In this document: in pieces, positions 35,040-44,208 of the stretch
Layout of the letters: each line of letters starts with the position of its first letter
Position numbering within the stretch: the first letter of the stretch is position 1
Assembly (NCBI GenBank): GCA_024401365.1
Contig: JAKSLE010000002.1
Location: 124,001-188,000 of the forward strand
Length of the DNA stretch: 64,000 nt
Origin: Bacteroidales bacterium
Lineage (GTDB): Bacteria > Bacteroidota > Bacteroidia > Bacteroidales > Marinilabiliaceae
Direction of reading: 5' to 3'
Notes under the pieces: model-generated
Databases searched by the model: none
Seen by the model: only the letters and a program-made list of their open reading frames with translations
Told to the model about the DNA's origin: nothing
Made by a program: the position numbers and the translations under genes

Positions 35040-36122
35040 ATGAAAAAAATTGATCTATACATACTGAAGAAATTCATCGGTACCTACATATTCATTGTGG
35101 GTATCATTATCGCTATCGTAATCGTTTTCGACCTAGTGGAGAAAATGGATGACTTCCTCGAAAAACAGGCCCCTTTCAGCATGATAGTTTTCGACTACTA
35201 TCTTAACCTGATCCCTTACTACGCTAATATGCTCTCCCCTCTCCTGGTTTTCCTGGCTGTCATATTCTTTACTAGCCAAATGGCGGGACGAACGGAGATT
35301 ATCGCCATATTAGCCAGCGGCGTGAGCTTCAAACGCTTGATGTTCCCCTACGCAATAGGCGCCACAATTATCGTAATAGCTACTTACTTCCTTAGCTCCG
35401 ACGTCATTCCGGTAGCCAACCGTACCCGCCTCGATTTCGAAGGAAAATATATCAAGGCCCCTAAGGATTACGGCATGGACGACATCCACATGCAAATTGA
35501 ACCTGGAGTATACGTCTACCTCAAAACATTTTCTTCTTTTACCAATAGAGGCCTTCGCTTTAATATCGAAAAATACAACGACGATAAGTTGGTGTCCCGA
35601 TTGTTCGCTGGACAGATATCTTACGATAGCCTCAAGACTTGTTGGACCCTTAACAGATGTACCCAATGGGATTTCGATGAGGATGGCATTACTCATAAAA
35701 TAACCAAATTCGAGTCGGTCGACTCTGTCATCAATATCTTGCCTAGCGATTTCACAAAGGAACGCAAAGCATTCGAAATGCTGACTAACCGAGAATTGAC
35801 CGAACATATCGAGGAACTTCGCCGACGAAATGTAGGTAATACCGAGGAGTTCGAAATAGAACTCCGCAAACGTCAGGCTTCCCCATTCGCCGCCTATATC
35901 CTTACCCTCATAGGTGTCTCTCTCGCCTCCCGCAAAACTCGCGGTGGTATGGGCGTACATATTGGCATAGGTCTTGTATTGAGTTTTATATTCATATTGT
36001 TCCTGACTGTCTCTTCTAGTTTCGCCGTAAATGGTGGAATGAACCCAATATTAGCAGTCTGGTTGCCAAATATTACCTTTAGCTTGATAGGTATATATTT
36101 GTACAATATGGCTCCAAAATAG
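35040..36122 (+). CDS. LptF/LptG-family permease
   Basis: Inner-membrane subunit of the LPS transporter that extracts LPS and passes it to the periplasmic bridge. 360 residues. N-terminal helices (LYILKKFIGTYIFIVGIIIAIVIVFDLVEKMDDFLEKQAPFSMIVFDYYLNLIPYYANMLSPLLVFLAVIFF), then a periplasmic beta-jellyroll (about 130-260), then three C-terminal helices. Whether it is LptF or LptG cannot be decided by eye. It pairs functionally with the LptD gene at 25.7 kb. It lies between the ECF sigma and rsmG genes with 8-bp gaps, so the three are probably co-transcribed. Confidence 0.92.
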   Translation: MKKIDLYILKKFIGTYIFIVGIIIAIVIVFDLVEKMDDFLEKQAPFSMIVFDYYLNLIPYYANMLSPLLVFLAVIFFTSQMAGRTEIIAILASGVSFKRLMFPYAIGATIIVIATYFLSSDVIPVANRTRLDFEGKYIKAPKDYGMDDIHMQIEPGVYVYLKTFSSFTNRGLRFNIEKYNDDKLVSRLFAGQISYDSLKTCWTLNRCTQWDFDEDGITHKITKFESVDSVINILPSDFTKERKAFEMLTNRELTEHIEELRRRNVGNTEEFEIELRKRQASPFAAYILTLIGVSLASRKTRGGMGVHIGIGLVLSFIFILFLTVSSSFAVNGGMNPILAVWLPNITFSLIGIYLYNMAPK

Positions 36123-36130
36123 ATCATAAC

Positions 36131-36793
36131 ATGGAATTGATTGATAGATATTTCCCCGAGTTCGACTCTGCTCAGCGTGAGCGTTTCAGCGCATTAACCG
36201 CTTTGTACGAGGAGTGGAATTCTAAAATAAATGTAATATCTCGCAAGGATATCGAACATTTCGAAGTGCGCCACCTATTGCACTCTTTGGCTATAGCTAA
36301 ATATGTCAAATTGGCTAGCAAGGATAGCAACGGATTCCCTAGTGGCTCTTCTGTTATCGATGTCGGTTGCGGCGGTGGCTTCCCTGGTATCCCCTTGGCT
36401 ATCGCTTTCCCAGAGGTCCATTTCACCCTTATGGATAGTATAGGCAAAAAAATCAAAGTCGTCGAGGGTGTAGCTAACGCATTGGGGCTTACCAACGTGG
36501 AACCTATCCAGGCTCGTAGCACAGATGTTCACGACCGTAAGTGGGATTACATGGTCAGTCGCGCCGTAACAGCTTTCCCCGATTTCGTACGACAGACAAA
36601 GCACATGCTCAATGGTCACAAAGCTACCGACGAATTCGACTTCATACTCCCTCATGGTACATTCTACCTCAAAGGTGGTGACTTCAAAGCGGAGATAAAC
36701 CCATTCGGTTCCCGCGCCAAAGTGCAGAGCATAGCAGAGTGGTTCAATGACGAATTTTTCGAGACTAAGAGCGTAATATTCCTCAAACAGTAA
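36131..36793 (+). CDS. rsmG: 16S rRNA (guanine527-N7)-methyltransferase
   Basis: Methylates G527 in the 530 loop of 16S rRNA. 220 residues, cytoplasmic. Motifs: EWNSKINVISRKDIEHFEVRHLLHSLAIAKY at the N terminus, SAM-binding VIDVGCGGGFPGIPLAIAFPEVHFTLMDSIGKKIKVVEGVANALGL, and DYMVSRAVTAFPDF. All are standard for GidB/RsmG. It is the last gene of the ECF-lptFG-rsmG run. The tRNA-Arg gene converges on it from the other strand. Confidence 0.95.
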   Translation: MELIDRYFPEFDSAQRERFSALTALYEEWNSKINVISRKDIEHFEVRHLLHSLAIAKYVKLASKDSNGFPSGSSVIDVGCGGGFPGIPLAIAFPEVHFTLMDSIGKKIKVVEGVANALGLTNVEPIQARSTDVHDRKWDYMVSRAVTAFPDFVRQTKHMLNGHKATDEFDFILPHGTFYLKGGDFKAEINPFGSRAKVQSIAEWFNDEFFETKSVIFLKQ

Positions 36794-36798
36794 CACAC

Positions 36799-36833
36799 AA
36801 AAAAGCACCAACAGAATCATTTCCTGTCAGTGC
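36799..36833 (-). terminator. Terminator of tRNA-Arg
   Basis: Stem GCAC-ACAG / CTGT-GTGC (10 bp with an internal CA/CA mismatch), 9-nt loop, T6 on the minus strand, 7 nt after the tRNA 3' end. Confidence 0.75.
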
Positions 36834-36839
36834 TGTTTG

Positions 36840-36911
36840 TGATCCCGAGGGGGGTCGAACCCCTATCGTCAGAACCGGAATCTGAAATTCTATCCATTGA
36901 ACTACGGGACC
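36840..36911 (-). tRNA. tRNA-Arg (CCG)
   Basis: 72 nt, 3' CCA not encoded. Acceptor GGTCCCG pairs with CGGGATC (one G-T) and the discriminator is A. Anticodon arm TCAGA-TTCCGGT-TCTGA gives anticodon CCG, reading CGG. T arm AGGGG-TTCGACC-CCCCT. D arm GTTC / GAAT. A promoter element lies 17 bp upstream and a terminator just downstream, so it is a single-gene unit. Confidence 0.95.
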
Positions 36912-36928
36912 TTCCGTAAAATGCAGTG

Positions 36929-36936
36929 CAAAGGTA
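36929..36936 (-). promoter_or_regulatory. -7 element TACCTTTG for tRNA-Arg
   Basis: Exact TAnnTTTG on minus, 17 bp before the mature tRNA 5' end. Confidence 0.6.
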
Positions 36937-36969
36937 ACATCTTTTTTAACAGGGACAACTAGTAGCATA

Positions 36970-39957
36970 ATGAAAAACCTAGCGCCCATAGTCCTATTCA
37001 CATACAACCGTCCAGAACATACCAAACGTGTGCTGGATGCTCTGTCTGTATGCGACGGAGCTAAAGATTCTTGCCTGTACATATTCTCCGATGGTGCTGC
37101 ATCTTCAGATAACATCCCCCAAGTGGAGGCCGTTCGTAATGTCATACGGCAGCCATACCCTTTTAAGTCTATAGAGATAGTTGAACGTCAACAGAACGTC
37201 GGTCTGGCTCACAATATCATCTCTGGCGTATCGGATGTAATAGCTGAACATGGACGAGTAATCGTCTTGGAGGATGACATAATTCCTCAACGTGGATTCA
37301 TATGCTACATGAACGATGCCCTCGATTTTTACGAGCAACGTGATATCTGGAGCATAGCAGCATATTCTCCAATAAATAATATCGACCCCGAATACCCCTA
37401 CTCTACTTACATGATAAAACGCAACTGCTCTTGGGGATGGGCAACATGGTCGGATAGATGGCAAAAAGTCGATTGGGAAATGTCCGATTACGAATCTTTT
37501 GCTAAAAATCCTAATCTGCAGAACGATTTCAACTTGGCAGGGGGGACCGACCTCTCTCCTATGCTCAAAAAATACCACTTGGGACGTATCAAATCGTGGA
37601 GCATCAGATTCTGCTTCGCCGGTTTCATGGCTAACAAGCCTACCGTCTACCCTCATACTTCCATCATCAGCAATGCGGGAGTAGATGGGTCTGGTAGCAA
37701 CATGCGTAGTTCAACAAAATATATTACTAATGTCGTGGAAAATATAGACTCACAGAGATTTTGCCCTTCTACAGAGGTGCAACCTCATCTTTTGAAGCAG
37801 TTTAGAAAAAAATACAATATATCGCCTATCCGCAAAATCATCAATAGCTTGACTCTCTGCCTCGCTTTGCTTTTCTGCCTGGCTTTGCCTGCTAATGCTC
37901 AGCTTAATACGGAGCGTCTTATGCAGGTGGGTCGTAATGCTATCTATTTCGAGGATTATGTCTTGGGTATGCAGTATTTCAACCGCGTAATCAATGTCAA
38001 ACCATACCTGGCTGAACCATATTATTACCGAGGCGTAGCAAAATATTACCTCGATGATATGGTGGGAGCAGCTGCCGACTGCGAAATAGCCTTCGAAATC
38101 AACCCTTTCATGATCAATGCCTACAATCTTCATGGCATCATCATGCTTCGCTCAGGTAAATCAAAGGAGGCTTTGGAGGATTTCGACCGCGGCCTTAAAA
38201 TAGAAAAGGATAATGTTAACCTTCTGATGAATAGCGGCATCGCAAACATCAATCTCGATGAGTACGACAAAGCTATCGAATGTTGCGACAGGGTTCTCGA
38301 TTTCGACAAACGTAATGTCTCAGCTATTCTCTACCGTGGTATAGCAATGGTCCAGAAGGGCGACTCTATTCAGGCAATGACCGATTTTGAACATGCCGTA
38401 GAAATAAATGCCTACTCCCCCGATGCACAGACTTATCTGGGTATGCTCAACTATCAGTTGAAAAACTACAACAAGGCTTTGGAATGTTACAACCGCCTGG
38501 CAGAACTTCGACCTAAAGATGCCAACGTATACGTCAATCGTGGTATAACTTACTACAACCTCGACAACTACGAACAAGCATTTGCCGACCTAGAGGAGGC
38601 TCTCAGGTTGGATCGTAAAAATCTAATGGCAAACATTAATATAGGTATGCTCCACGCTGAGGTGGGACGTACGTCTGACGCTATTACAGATTTCGGAAGA
38701 GTGCTTGCTCTCGACCCAGATAATGATATGGCTCTCATGAACCGCGCTATACTTTATATGCAGATTGGTGAAATGAATAACGCCTTGGCGGACCTTAACG
38801 TGGTCATAGCTCGCCACCCTGAATTTGGACCTGCTTATTATCAGCGTGCAATAGTTAAACGTAATCTCAACGATCCTAAGGGTTCCGAAATCGACTATAT
38901 GACTGCCTATACATTCGAGCAGGAGCGTATCAAGCGTGGTCTTGCAGCTGCCGCAGATACAACGTCTAATATTACTACAACAGAGACAGCAAAGGCCGAC
39001 AAGCCAGACAACAAGGATAAAAAGAGCAAGAAAAACTCTCGCAGTAAAAATGATGACAGCCTGGAGAAGTACGACCAACTGGTCGTAGTAAGCGATTTTG
39101 CTGATAACGATGATAAATTGCAACAGGAGAAGGACCAGATTCGCGGACGTGTCCAGGATCGCGATATAATAATCGACCTGGAGCCAATGTTCGAATTGTC
39201 TTTCTTCCAGACAGACACCATCTTGCCTAGAGCTAAATATTATGCCAAGAGCGTAGAGCAGTTCAATAACTCCAGAATATACGAGCGCCGCATGGTATTT
39301 ACCAATAGAGAGGCATCCTCGTCCCAAAACGATATGCTCAACTATTTTAATGAGATACGCGAACTGAGCAATCGTATCGACAAGGATGTCGAGGAGTCTT
39401 CGTCTAGCATGATAGGTCTCTACCTGGTACGTGGTACGTTGCACAATCAGGTAATGAGCTACAATCAGGCTATCAGCGATTATAACGTATGTATCCTGAA
39501 AAACCCTAACGACATAAACGCCTTGCTCAATCGCGCCGCTACACGATTCAAGACAGTGGAACTTATTCGTTCAATGGATAACCAAAATGATGGCCCTTCT
39601 CTTGGTCGCCCTCAGCAATCGCCTTCTGCCAACTTGCAGTGGAGCACTACTTTGCTGGATCTCGACCTGATAATGGTCGACCTCAATAAAGTGGCTGACC
39701 TTGATCCTAATATGGCTATCGTATACTACAATATGAGCCTCGTCCATTGCATGAAAAAGGAATTCGACCTTGCTCTGAAAAAACTTAGCAAGGCTATCGA
39801 ACTTGATAATACTCTGGCCGAAGCATACTTCAATCGTGGCATCATAGAGATTTACAACGACAATATCGAAAAGGGTCACCAGGATCTGAGCAAAGCAGGT
39901 GAATTGGGTATTTTCAAATCATACAATGTCATAAAACGATACACTAGCGAACAGTAA
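36970..39957 (+). CDS. Glycosyltransferase - internal signal sequence - TPR fusion protein
   Basis: 995 residues joined from two proteins normally separate. Residues 1-~285 are a GT-A fold glycosyltransferase (VLFTYNRPEHTKRVLDAL, IIVLEDDI-type motif VLEDDIIP at 99-106, CSWGWATWSDRW) as found in surface polysaccharide loci. Residues ~288-311 (IRKIINSLTLCLALLFCLALPANA-Q, broken here at Q) form a perfect signal peptide in the middle of the chain: basic, hydrophobic, then ANA before Gln311. From 311 the sequence continues as an exported TPR protein (GRNAIYFEDYVLGMQYFNRVI...) with many repeats, a Lys-rich spacer near 660-690 and more TPRs at the end. No stop codon or ATG lies at the joint. Predicted topology: cytoplasmic enzyme, periplasmic TPR. 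Confidence 0.88.
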   Translation: MKNLAPIVLFTYNRPEHTKRVLDALSVCDGAKDSCLYIFSDGAASSDNIPQVEAVRNVIRQPYPFKSIEIVERQQNVGLAHNIISGVSDVIAEHGRVIVLEDDIIPQRGFICYMNDALDFYEQRDIWSIAAYSPINNIDPEYPYSTYMIKRNCSWGWATWSDRWQKVDWEMSDYESFAKNPNLQNDFNLAGGTDLSPMLKKYHLGRIKSWSIRFCFAGFMANKPTVYPHTSIISNAGVDGSGSNMRSSTKYITNVVENIDSQRFCPSTEVQPHLLKQFRKKYNISPIRKIINSLTLCLALLFCLALPANAQLNTERLMQVGRNAIYFEDYVLGMQYFNRVINVKPYLAEPYYYRGVAKYYLDDMVGAAADCEIAFEINPFMINAYNLHGIIMLRSGKSKEALEDFDRGLKIEKDNVNLLMNSGIANINLDEYDKAIECCDRVLDFDKRNVSAILYRGIAMVQKGDSIQAMTDFEHAVEINAYSPDAQTYLGMLNYQLKNYNKALECYNRLAELRPKDANVYVNRGITYYNLDNYEQAFADLEEALRLDRKNLMANINIGMLHAEVGRTSDAITDFGRVLALDPDNDMALMNRAILYMQIGEMNNALADLNVVIARHPEFGPAYYQRAIVKRNLNDPKGSEIDYMTAYTFEQERIKRGLAAAADTTSNITTTETAKADKPDNKDKKSKKNSRSKNDDSLEKYDQLVVVSDFADNDDKLQQEKDQIRGRVQDRDIIIDLEPMFELSFFQTDTILPRAKYYAKSVEQFNNSRIYERRMVFTNREASSSQNDMLNYFNEIRELSNRIDKDVEESSSSMIGLYLVRGTLHNQVMSYNQAISDYNVCILKNPNDINALLNRAATRFKTVELIRSMDNQNDGPSLGRPQQSPSANLQWSTTLLDLDLIMVDLNKVADLDPNMAIVYYNMSLVHCMKKEFDLALKKLSKAIELDNTLAEAYFNRGIIEIYNDNIEKGHQDLSKAGELGIFKSYNVIKRYTSEQ

Positions 39958-42015
39958 ATGGACGACGAGGAGTACATAGAGTCAACGGATATATCTGTTG
40001 AGGTCGATGAGGATGCTAATATCGATTTGGACAACAAGGAGTTCCAAAACGTTCTTAGCCTCGTCAACAATACCTCATCTTCTGTCTATATGACAGGTCG
40101 CGCAGGAAGTGGCAAGTCTACATTCCTGAGATATATCGTACGCAATACCCGAAAAAAATGCGTCGTCTTGGCTCCTACTGGCATAGCTGCTGTAAATGTC
40201 CACGGACAGACTCTTCACTCGTTTTTCAAGATCCCTTTCGCTCCATTCGCTTTGGACGATATCAATTATATTGATGACAGACGACTTAAGGATAGACAGA
40301 AATTCAACTCGGATAAAATAAAACTTATCCAGTCACTGGAACTGATCGTCATCGACGAGGTCTCTATGGTTCGCGCCGATGTTCTCGATTTCGTCGACCG
40401 CGTCCTTAAGTGCTACCGACGCAACCGCCGTCTGCCTTTCGGTGGTATTCAGATGCTCCTAGTGGGGGACGCTTTTCAGCTCGAACCTGTAGTAAAACGC
40501 GAGGACTGGGATATCTTGCGCCGTTTCTATCGTACAGCTTATTTTTTCGACGCGCAGGTCTTCTCGTCTATTCCTTTGGTCAGCATCGAGTTGCAGAAAG
40601 TTTACCGTCAGAGCGAACAACGATTCTTGAATATCTTGGACCGCGTCCGTATGGGTCGTATGCTCAACGACGACTTGTCTGCTATCAATAGCCGACATCT
40701 CCCAACAGCTCCTATCGATGAACATGAGGATAAATTGCGTATCACGCTATGCGCCCTTCGTGCCTCTGCTGATGCCATCAACGAAGATCGCCTCAATGCC
40801 ATAGATTCAGAACCGAAAGTATATACCGCAACTAGTGAGGGCGATTTCCCGGAAAGTATAATGCCTACCAATATGGAGCTCATACTTAAAAAGGGTGCCC
40901 AGATAGTTTTCGTCCGCAACGATCGCGAACACCGCTGGTACAATGGTACTCTTGCTATCGTCAGTAAATTGGATGACGACGGAATATGGATCGAACTGGA
41001 TAATGGCGACCACCATTTCGTAGAGCCTTGTGTCTGGGATAATATAAAGTATAAGTACAACGAGGATAAAAAACAGGTCGAGGAGGAGGTTATTGGTTCT
41101 TTCCGCCAACTCCCTATCAAACTGGCATGGGCTATTACTATACATAAAAGTCAGGGACTAACTTTCGACAATGTCTCTATCGATTTCGGCAATGGCGCTT
41201 TCGCTTCCGGCCAAACATATGTAGCATTGAGCCGCTGCCGTACCTTGGAGGGCATCCGTCTGCTCCAACCTGTCTCTGCCCGCGATATCCGTAGCAATAC
41301 CGCTGTCCAACAATTCGCCTCCCAAGCCAATAACTTGGCTCTCATCAGAGGGGAACTGGAACGTGCCCGAGCTCAGACTTTGTCTAAAATGGCCGATGAC
41401 GCATTCCGCCATTCTGATATAGATGGTGCCGTCCATTATATCATAGAGGCTCTTAAAATGGCGCCTAATATACTCAACAGACCTGGTGTGGAACGCTTGA
41501 TCGCCCGCCGACTTCATCGCATATCTCGCCTAGAGGAGGAAATACACAACTTGGTGGATCTCAGAAAAGAGGAACACGAACATATCCGAAAATATGCCGA
41601 GGAGTATTTCTCTATGGCTGTGGAGTGCAAAACAGCTTACAAGGATATTAAGGCTGCTATAGCCAACCTCAACAAGGCTATTGATATCTCCCCCGATTAT
41701 GTCGAAGCTCTCGAAATGAGAGCCGATATGCACAATCGCCAACATGCATACGACTTGGCTCTGGAGGATTGCAAAACAGCATTGACATACAATAAACGAA
41801 ATATCAAGGTCCTTATCCTAAAGGCCAAAATAGAATACAAACTAAAGCGGACAAACGATTCCTACAACTCGCTTTTGGTCGCCTTCCGCGTCGACCCGTC
41901 CAACCGCAGAGTCATAACGCTACTGCGCGACATCTGCTACGAACTGGGTGAAAACGACGATGCAGCAATGTACGACAACTTATTGTCTCAATACGATTCC
42001 GATATCGACGAATAA
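39958..42015 (+). CDS. Pif1/RecD-like helicase with C-terminal TPRs
   Basis: 685 residues, cytoplasmic superfamily 1 DNA helicase. Walker A TGRAGSGKST (46-55), motif Ia VVLAPTGIAAVNVHGQTLHSFF, Walker B LIVIDEVSM, motif III LLVGDAFQL, and the UvrD_C_2 block WAITIHKSQGLTFDNVSIDFG ... YVALSRCRTLEGIRL. Residues ~560-680 add three TPRs (AIANLNKAIDISPDYVEALEMRADMHNRQHAYDLALEDCKTAL). The ATG directly follows the stop of the upstream fusion gene with no gap (TAA-ATG), so translation is probably coupled. The TPR part may bind a partner; no target is known. Confidence 0.9.
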   Translation: MDDEEYIESTDISVEVDEDANIDLDNKEFQNVLSLVNNTSSSVYMTGRAGSGKSTFLRYIVRNTRKKCVVLAPTGIAAVNVHGQTLHSFFKIPFAPFALDDINYIDDRRLKDRQKFNSDKIKLIQSLELIVIDEVSMVRADVLDFVDRVLKCYRRNRRLPFGGIQMLLVGDAFQLEPVVKREDWDILRRFYRTAYFFDAQVFSSIPLVSIELQKVYRQSEQRFLNILDRVRMGRMLNDDLSAINSRHLPTAPIDEHEDKLRITLCALRASADAINEDRLNAIDSEPKVYTATSEGDFPESIMPTNMELILKKGAQIVFVRNDREHRWYNGTLAIVSKLDDDGIWIELDNGDHHFVEPCVWDNIKYKYNEDKKQVEEEVIGSFRQLPIKLAWAITIHKSQGLTFDNVSIDFGNGAFASGQTYVALSRCRTLEGIRLLQPVSARDIRSNTAVQQFASQANNLALIRGELERARAQTLSKMADDAFRHSDIDGAVHYIIEALKMAPNILNRPGVERLIARRLHRISRLEEEIHNLVDLRKEEHEHIRKYAEEYFSMAVECKTAYKDIKAAIANLNKAIDISPDYVEALEMRADMHNRQHAYDLALEDCKTALTYNKRNIKVLILKAKIEYKLKRTNDSYNSLLVAFRVDPSNRRVITLLRDICYELGENDDAAMYDNLLSQYDSDIDE

Positions 42016-42024
42016 CATATCATC

Positions 42025-44145
42025 ATGAAATACAGACATATCATTACTTCTATCTTGTCCACCCTCTTTCTCTCTCCTGTATTGGCAGACGAGGGTATGT
42101 GGGTACCTTTGTTTATCAACAAAAATATCGCCGACATGCAGGCTAATGGTTGCAAATTGTCTGCAGAGGATATCTATAGCGTAAACAAAACAAGCCTCAA
42201 GGATGCCGTTCTTATATTCGATGGAGGATGCACAGGCGAACTGGTGAGCAACGAGGGACTTATCCTCACCAACCACCATTGCGGTTACAATGCCATCCAA
42301 TCTCTGTCTAGTATCGAACACAATTATCTGGCCAATGGATTCTGGGCCGAGAATAAGGCAGCCGAATTGCCTTGCTACGGCGTCAGCGTCAAACAGCTGG
42401 TCAGAATAGATGATGTCACAGCAGATGTCCTCAAGGATACCGAGAATCAGACCAATGCCAGTTACCGTCAGGCTACAATAGGAAGAAATATCAAGGATCT
42501 ATGTAAAACACTGGAGTCGGGGAGCTCTAACGTTTCCGTAGATATAGAGCCTTTCTTGGGCGGCGATCAGTACCTCGCATATACTTATAAGGTATTCAAG
42601 GATGTGCGACTTGTAGGTACCCCTCCTTCTAACTTGGGTAAGTTCGGCGGCGATACAGACAACTGGGCTTGGCCTCGCCATACGTGCGACTTCTCTATAT
42701 TCCGCGTCTACGCCGATAAGAATAATGAACCTGCAGAGTTTTCTACTGATAATGTACCTTACCACCCAGCTACTCATTTACGAGTATCTACTAAGGGCGT
42801 CAAGGAGAACGATTTCGTAATGGTAATGGGATACCCAGGCTCTACAGATATCTACAATACCGCCTCATACGTCGAAATGTATACCCAGGAGATTCTCCCT
42901 CCTAAAATAGAACTTCGTACGGCTAAACTGAATGTCATGAACCATTTCCAGAGCCTCGACGAACGTATCAATATCCAATACGCTTCCAAAAACGCTAGCG
43001 TATCTAACGCATGGAAAAAGTGGCAGGGCGAAATACGTGGCGTTCGCCGATCTCAGGCAGTAAGAAAAAAGAGAGAGAGAGAGGATTCTCTGCAATTTTC
43101 ACTAAAAGAACTGCAAGAACTTGAGGAGCTGAACAAACTCTACACCGACCGCTCTGAGAGAAGTTACGCTAAATTCGAGGCAACTTATGGCGTTCTTTTG
43201 GAGGTTCTGCGTAATGGTGGCGTCGAATTGTTCCGCGTTTCCAACTGGGTCAACATTATCTCTAATGGTAATGATGATTACATTCAGAGAGCCATCAATT
43301 ACCTGACTAATACTTTCTACCCCGACCATAATGTCGATGTCGACCGCGAAATGTCTAAGCAGGTCCTTATGGTCATGCGTAAGTATGTCCCCGCTGAATT
43401 GCTCCCTAAATGGTGCCAAAATGATAATTCTATCTGCAAATCAATTGATAAAATGTTCAAAAACAGCGTTTTCACCGACTCTGCCAAAACATTGTCCCTG
43501 ATCCGCCAAGGCAAAATATCCACCCTTACCAAAGATATTGCCTATACATATTATGATGAGCTGTATAACATAATCAGCAAGGAACTGTACAATTACTTCA
43601 GCCCCAAATTATCTCAGTCCAAAATAATGGAGATGTCCAACGATATAGCTCGCGCTACTATCAAGGCAACGTCAACTTCTGATCAGCCTCGAATGTCGGA
43701 TGCCAACTTCACCCAGCGTATATCGTATGGAAAGGTCCTTGGATACGAGGGTTCCGACGCCGTAGTATATAGATACTATACAACTCTCGATGGCTTGGTT
43801 CAAAAACTGGATGCCGGCGCATACGATTACGTGGCTCCTGATACTATTCGTATAATGTGCAAAAATAACGACTTCGGTCCTTATGCCGACCCCTCCGATG
43901 GCCGTCTGCATACTTGCTTCGTTGCTACCTGCCATACTACTGGAGGCAATTCGGGTAGCCCTGTGCTAAACGCCGATGGCGAATTGGTGGGGTTGAATTT
44001 CGACCGCGCTTGGGATGGCGTAATGTCCGATTATTTCTACGACCCAGCTATTTGTCGCAATATCTCTCTTGATATACGCTACCTTTTGTTCGTCGTGGAT
44101 AAACTTGGCGGCGCTAAATGGATCGCTCAAGAAATTATCAATTAG
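42025..44145 (+). CDS. S46-family dipeptidyl peptidase (DPP7/DPP11 type)
   Basis: 706 residues, exported (signal peptide 1-22, SPVLAD). Chymotrypsin-like serine exopeptidase that removes dipeptides. The catalytic His is in LILTNHHCGYNAIQ, Asp in FGGDTDNWAWPRHTCDFS, and Ser in TTGGNSGSPVLNADGELVGLNFDRAWDGVMSD. The helical cap domain lies in the middle. The FDRxWDGxMSD stretch and a Gly-rich segment near the C terminus look closer to DPP7 (hydrophobic P1) than DPP11 (acidic P1), but this needs alignment. It follows the Pif1-TPR gene by 9 bp. Confidence 0.92.
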   Translation: MKYRHIITSILSTLFLSPVLADEGMWVPLFINKNIADMQANGCKLSAEDIYSVNKTSLKDAVLIFDGGCTGELVSNEGLILTNHHCGYNAIQSLSSIEHNYLANGFWAENKAAELPCYGVSVKQLVRIDDVTADVLKDTENQTNASYRQATIGRNIKDLCKTLESGSSNVSVDIEPFLGGDQYLAYTYKVFKDVRLVGTPPSNLGKFGGDTDNWAWPRHTCDFSIFRVYADKNNEPAEFSTDNVPYHPATHLRVSTKGVKENDFVMVMGYPGSTDIYNTASYVEMYTQEILPPKIELRTAKLNVMNHFQSLDERINIQYASKNASVSNAWKKWQGEIRGVRRSQAVRKKREREDSLQFSLKELQELEELNKLYTDRSERSYAKFEATYGVLLEVLRNGGVELFRVSNWVNIISNGNDDYIQRAINYLTNTFYPDHNVDVDREMSKQVLMVMRKYVPAELLPKWCQNDNSICKSIDKMFKNSVFTDSAKTLSLIRQGKISTLTKDIAYTYYDELYNIISKELYNYFSPKLSQSKIMEMSNDIARATIKATSTSDQPRMSDANFTQRISYGKVLGYEGSDAVVYRYYTTLDGLVQKLDAGAYDYVAPDTIRIMCKNNDFGPYADPSDGRLHTCFVATCHTTGGNSGSPVLNADGELVGLNFDRAWDGVMSDYFYDPAICRNISLDIRYLLFVVDKLGGAKWIAQEIIN

Positions 44146-44208
44146 TAACATTTTTGACGCAATTAGTGTATAACACTTTATTACGACATTTCATTAACAA
44201 ATACTAGT

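Noticed and set aside
34405-36793. An ECF signalling unit at the second sigma factor
   Set aside because: The downstream genes are LptF/G and RsmG, housekeeping functions; no anti-sigma or receptor is present.
38623-39444. 273-codon open frame on minus within the TPR region of the fusion gene
   Set aside because: Antisense to repeat-rich coding DNA; low-complexity hydrophobic translation with no start context or family motif.
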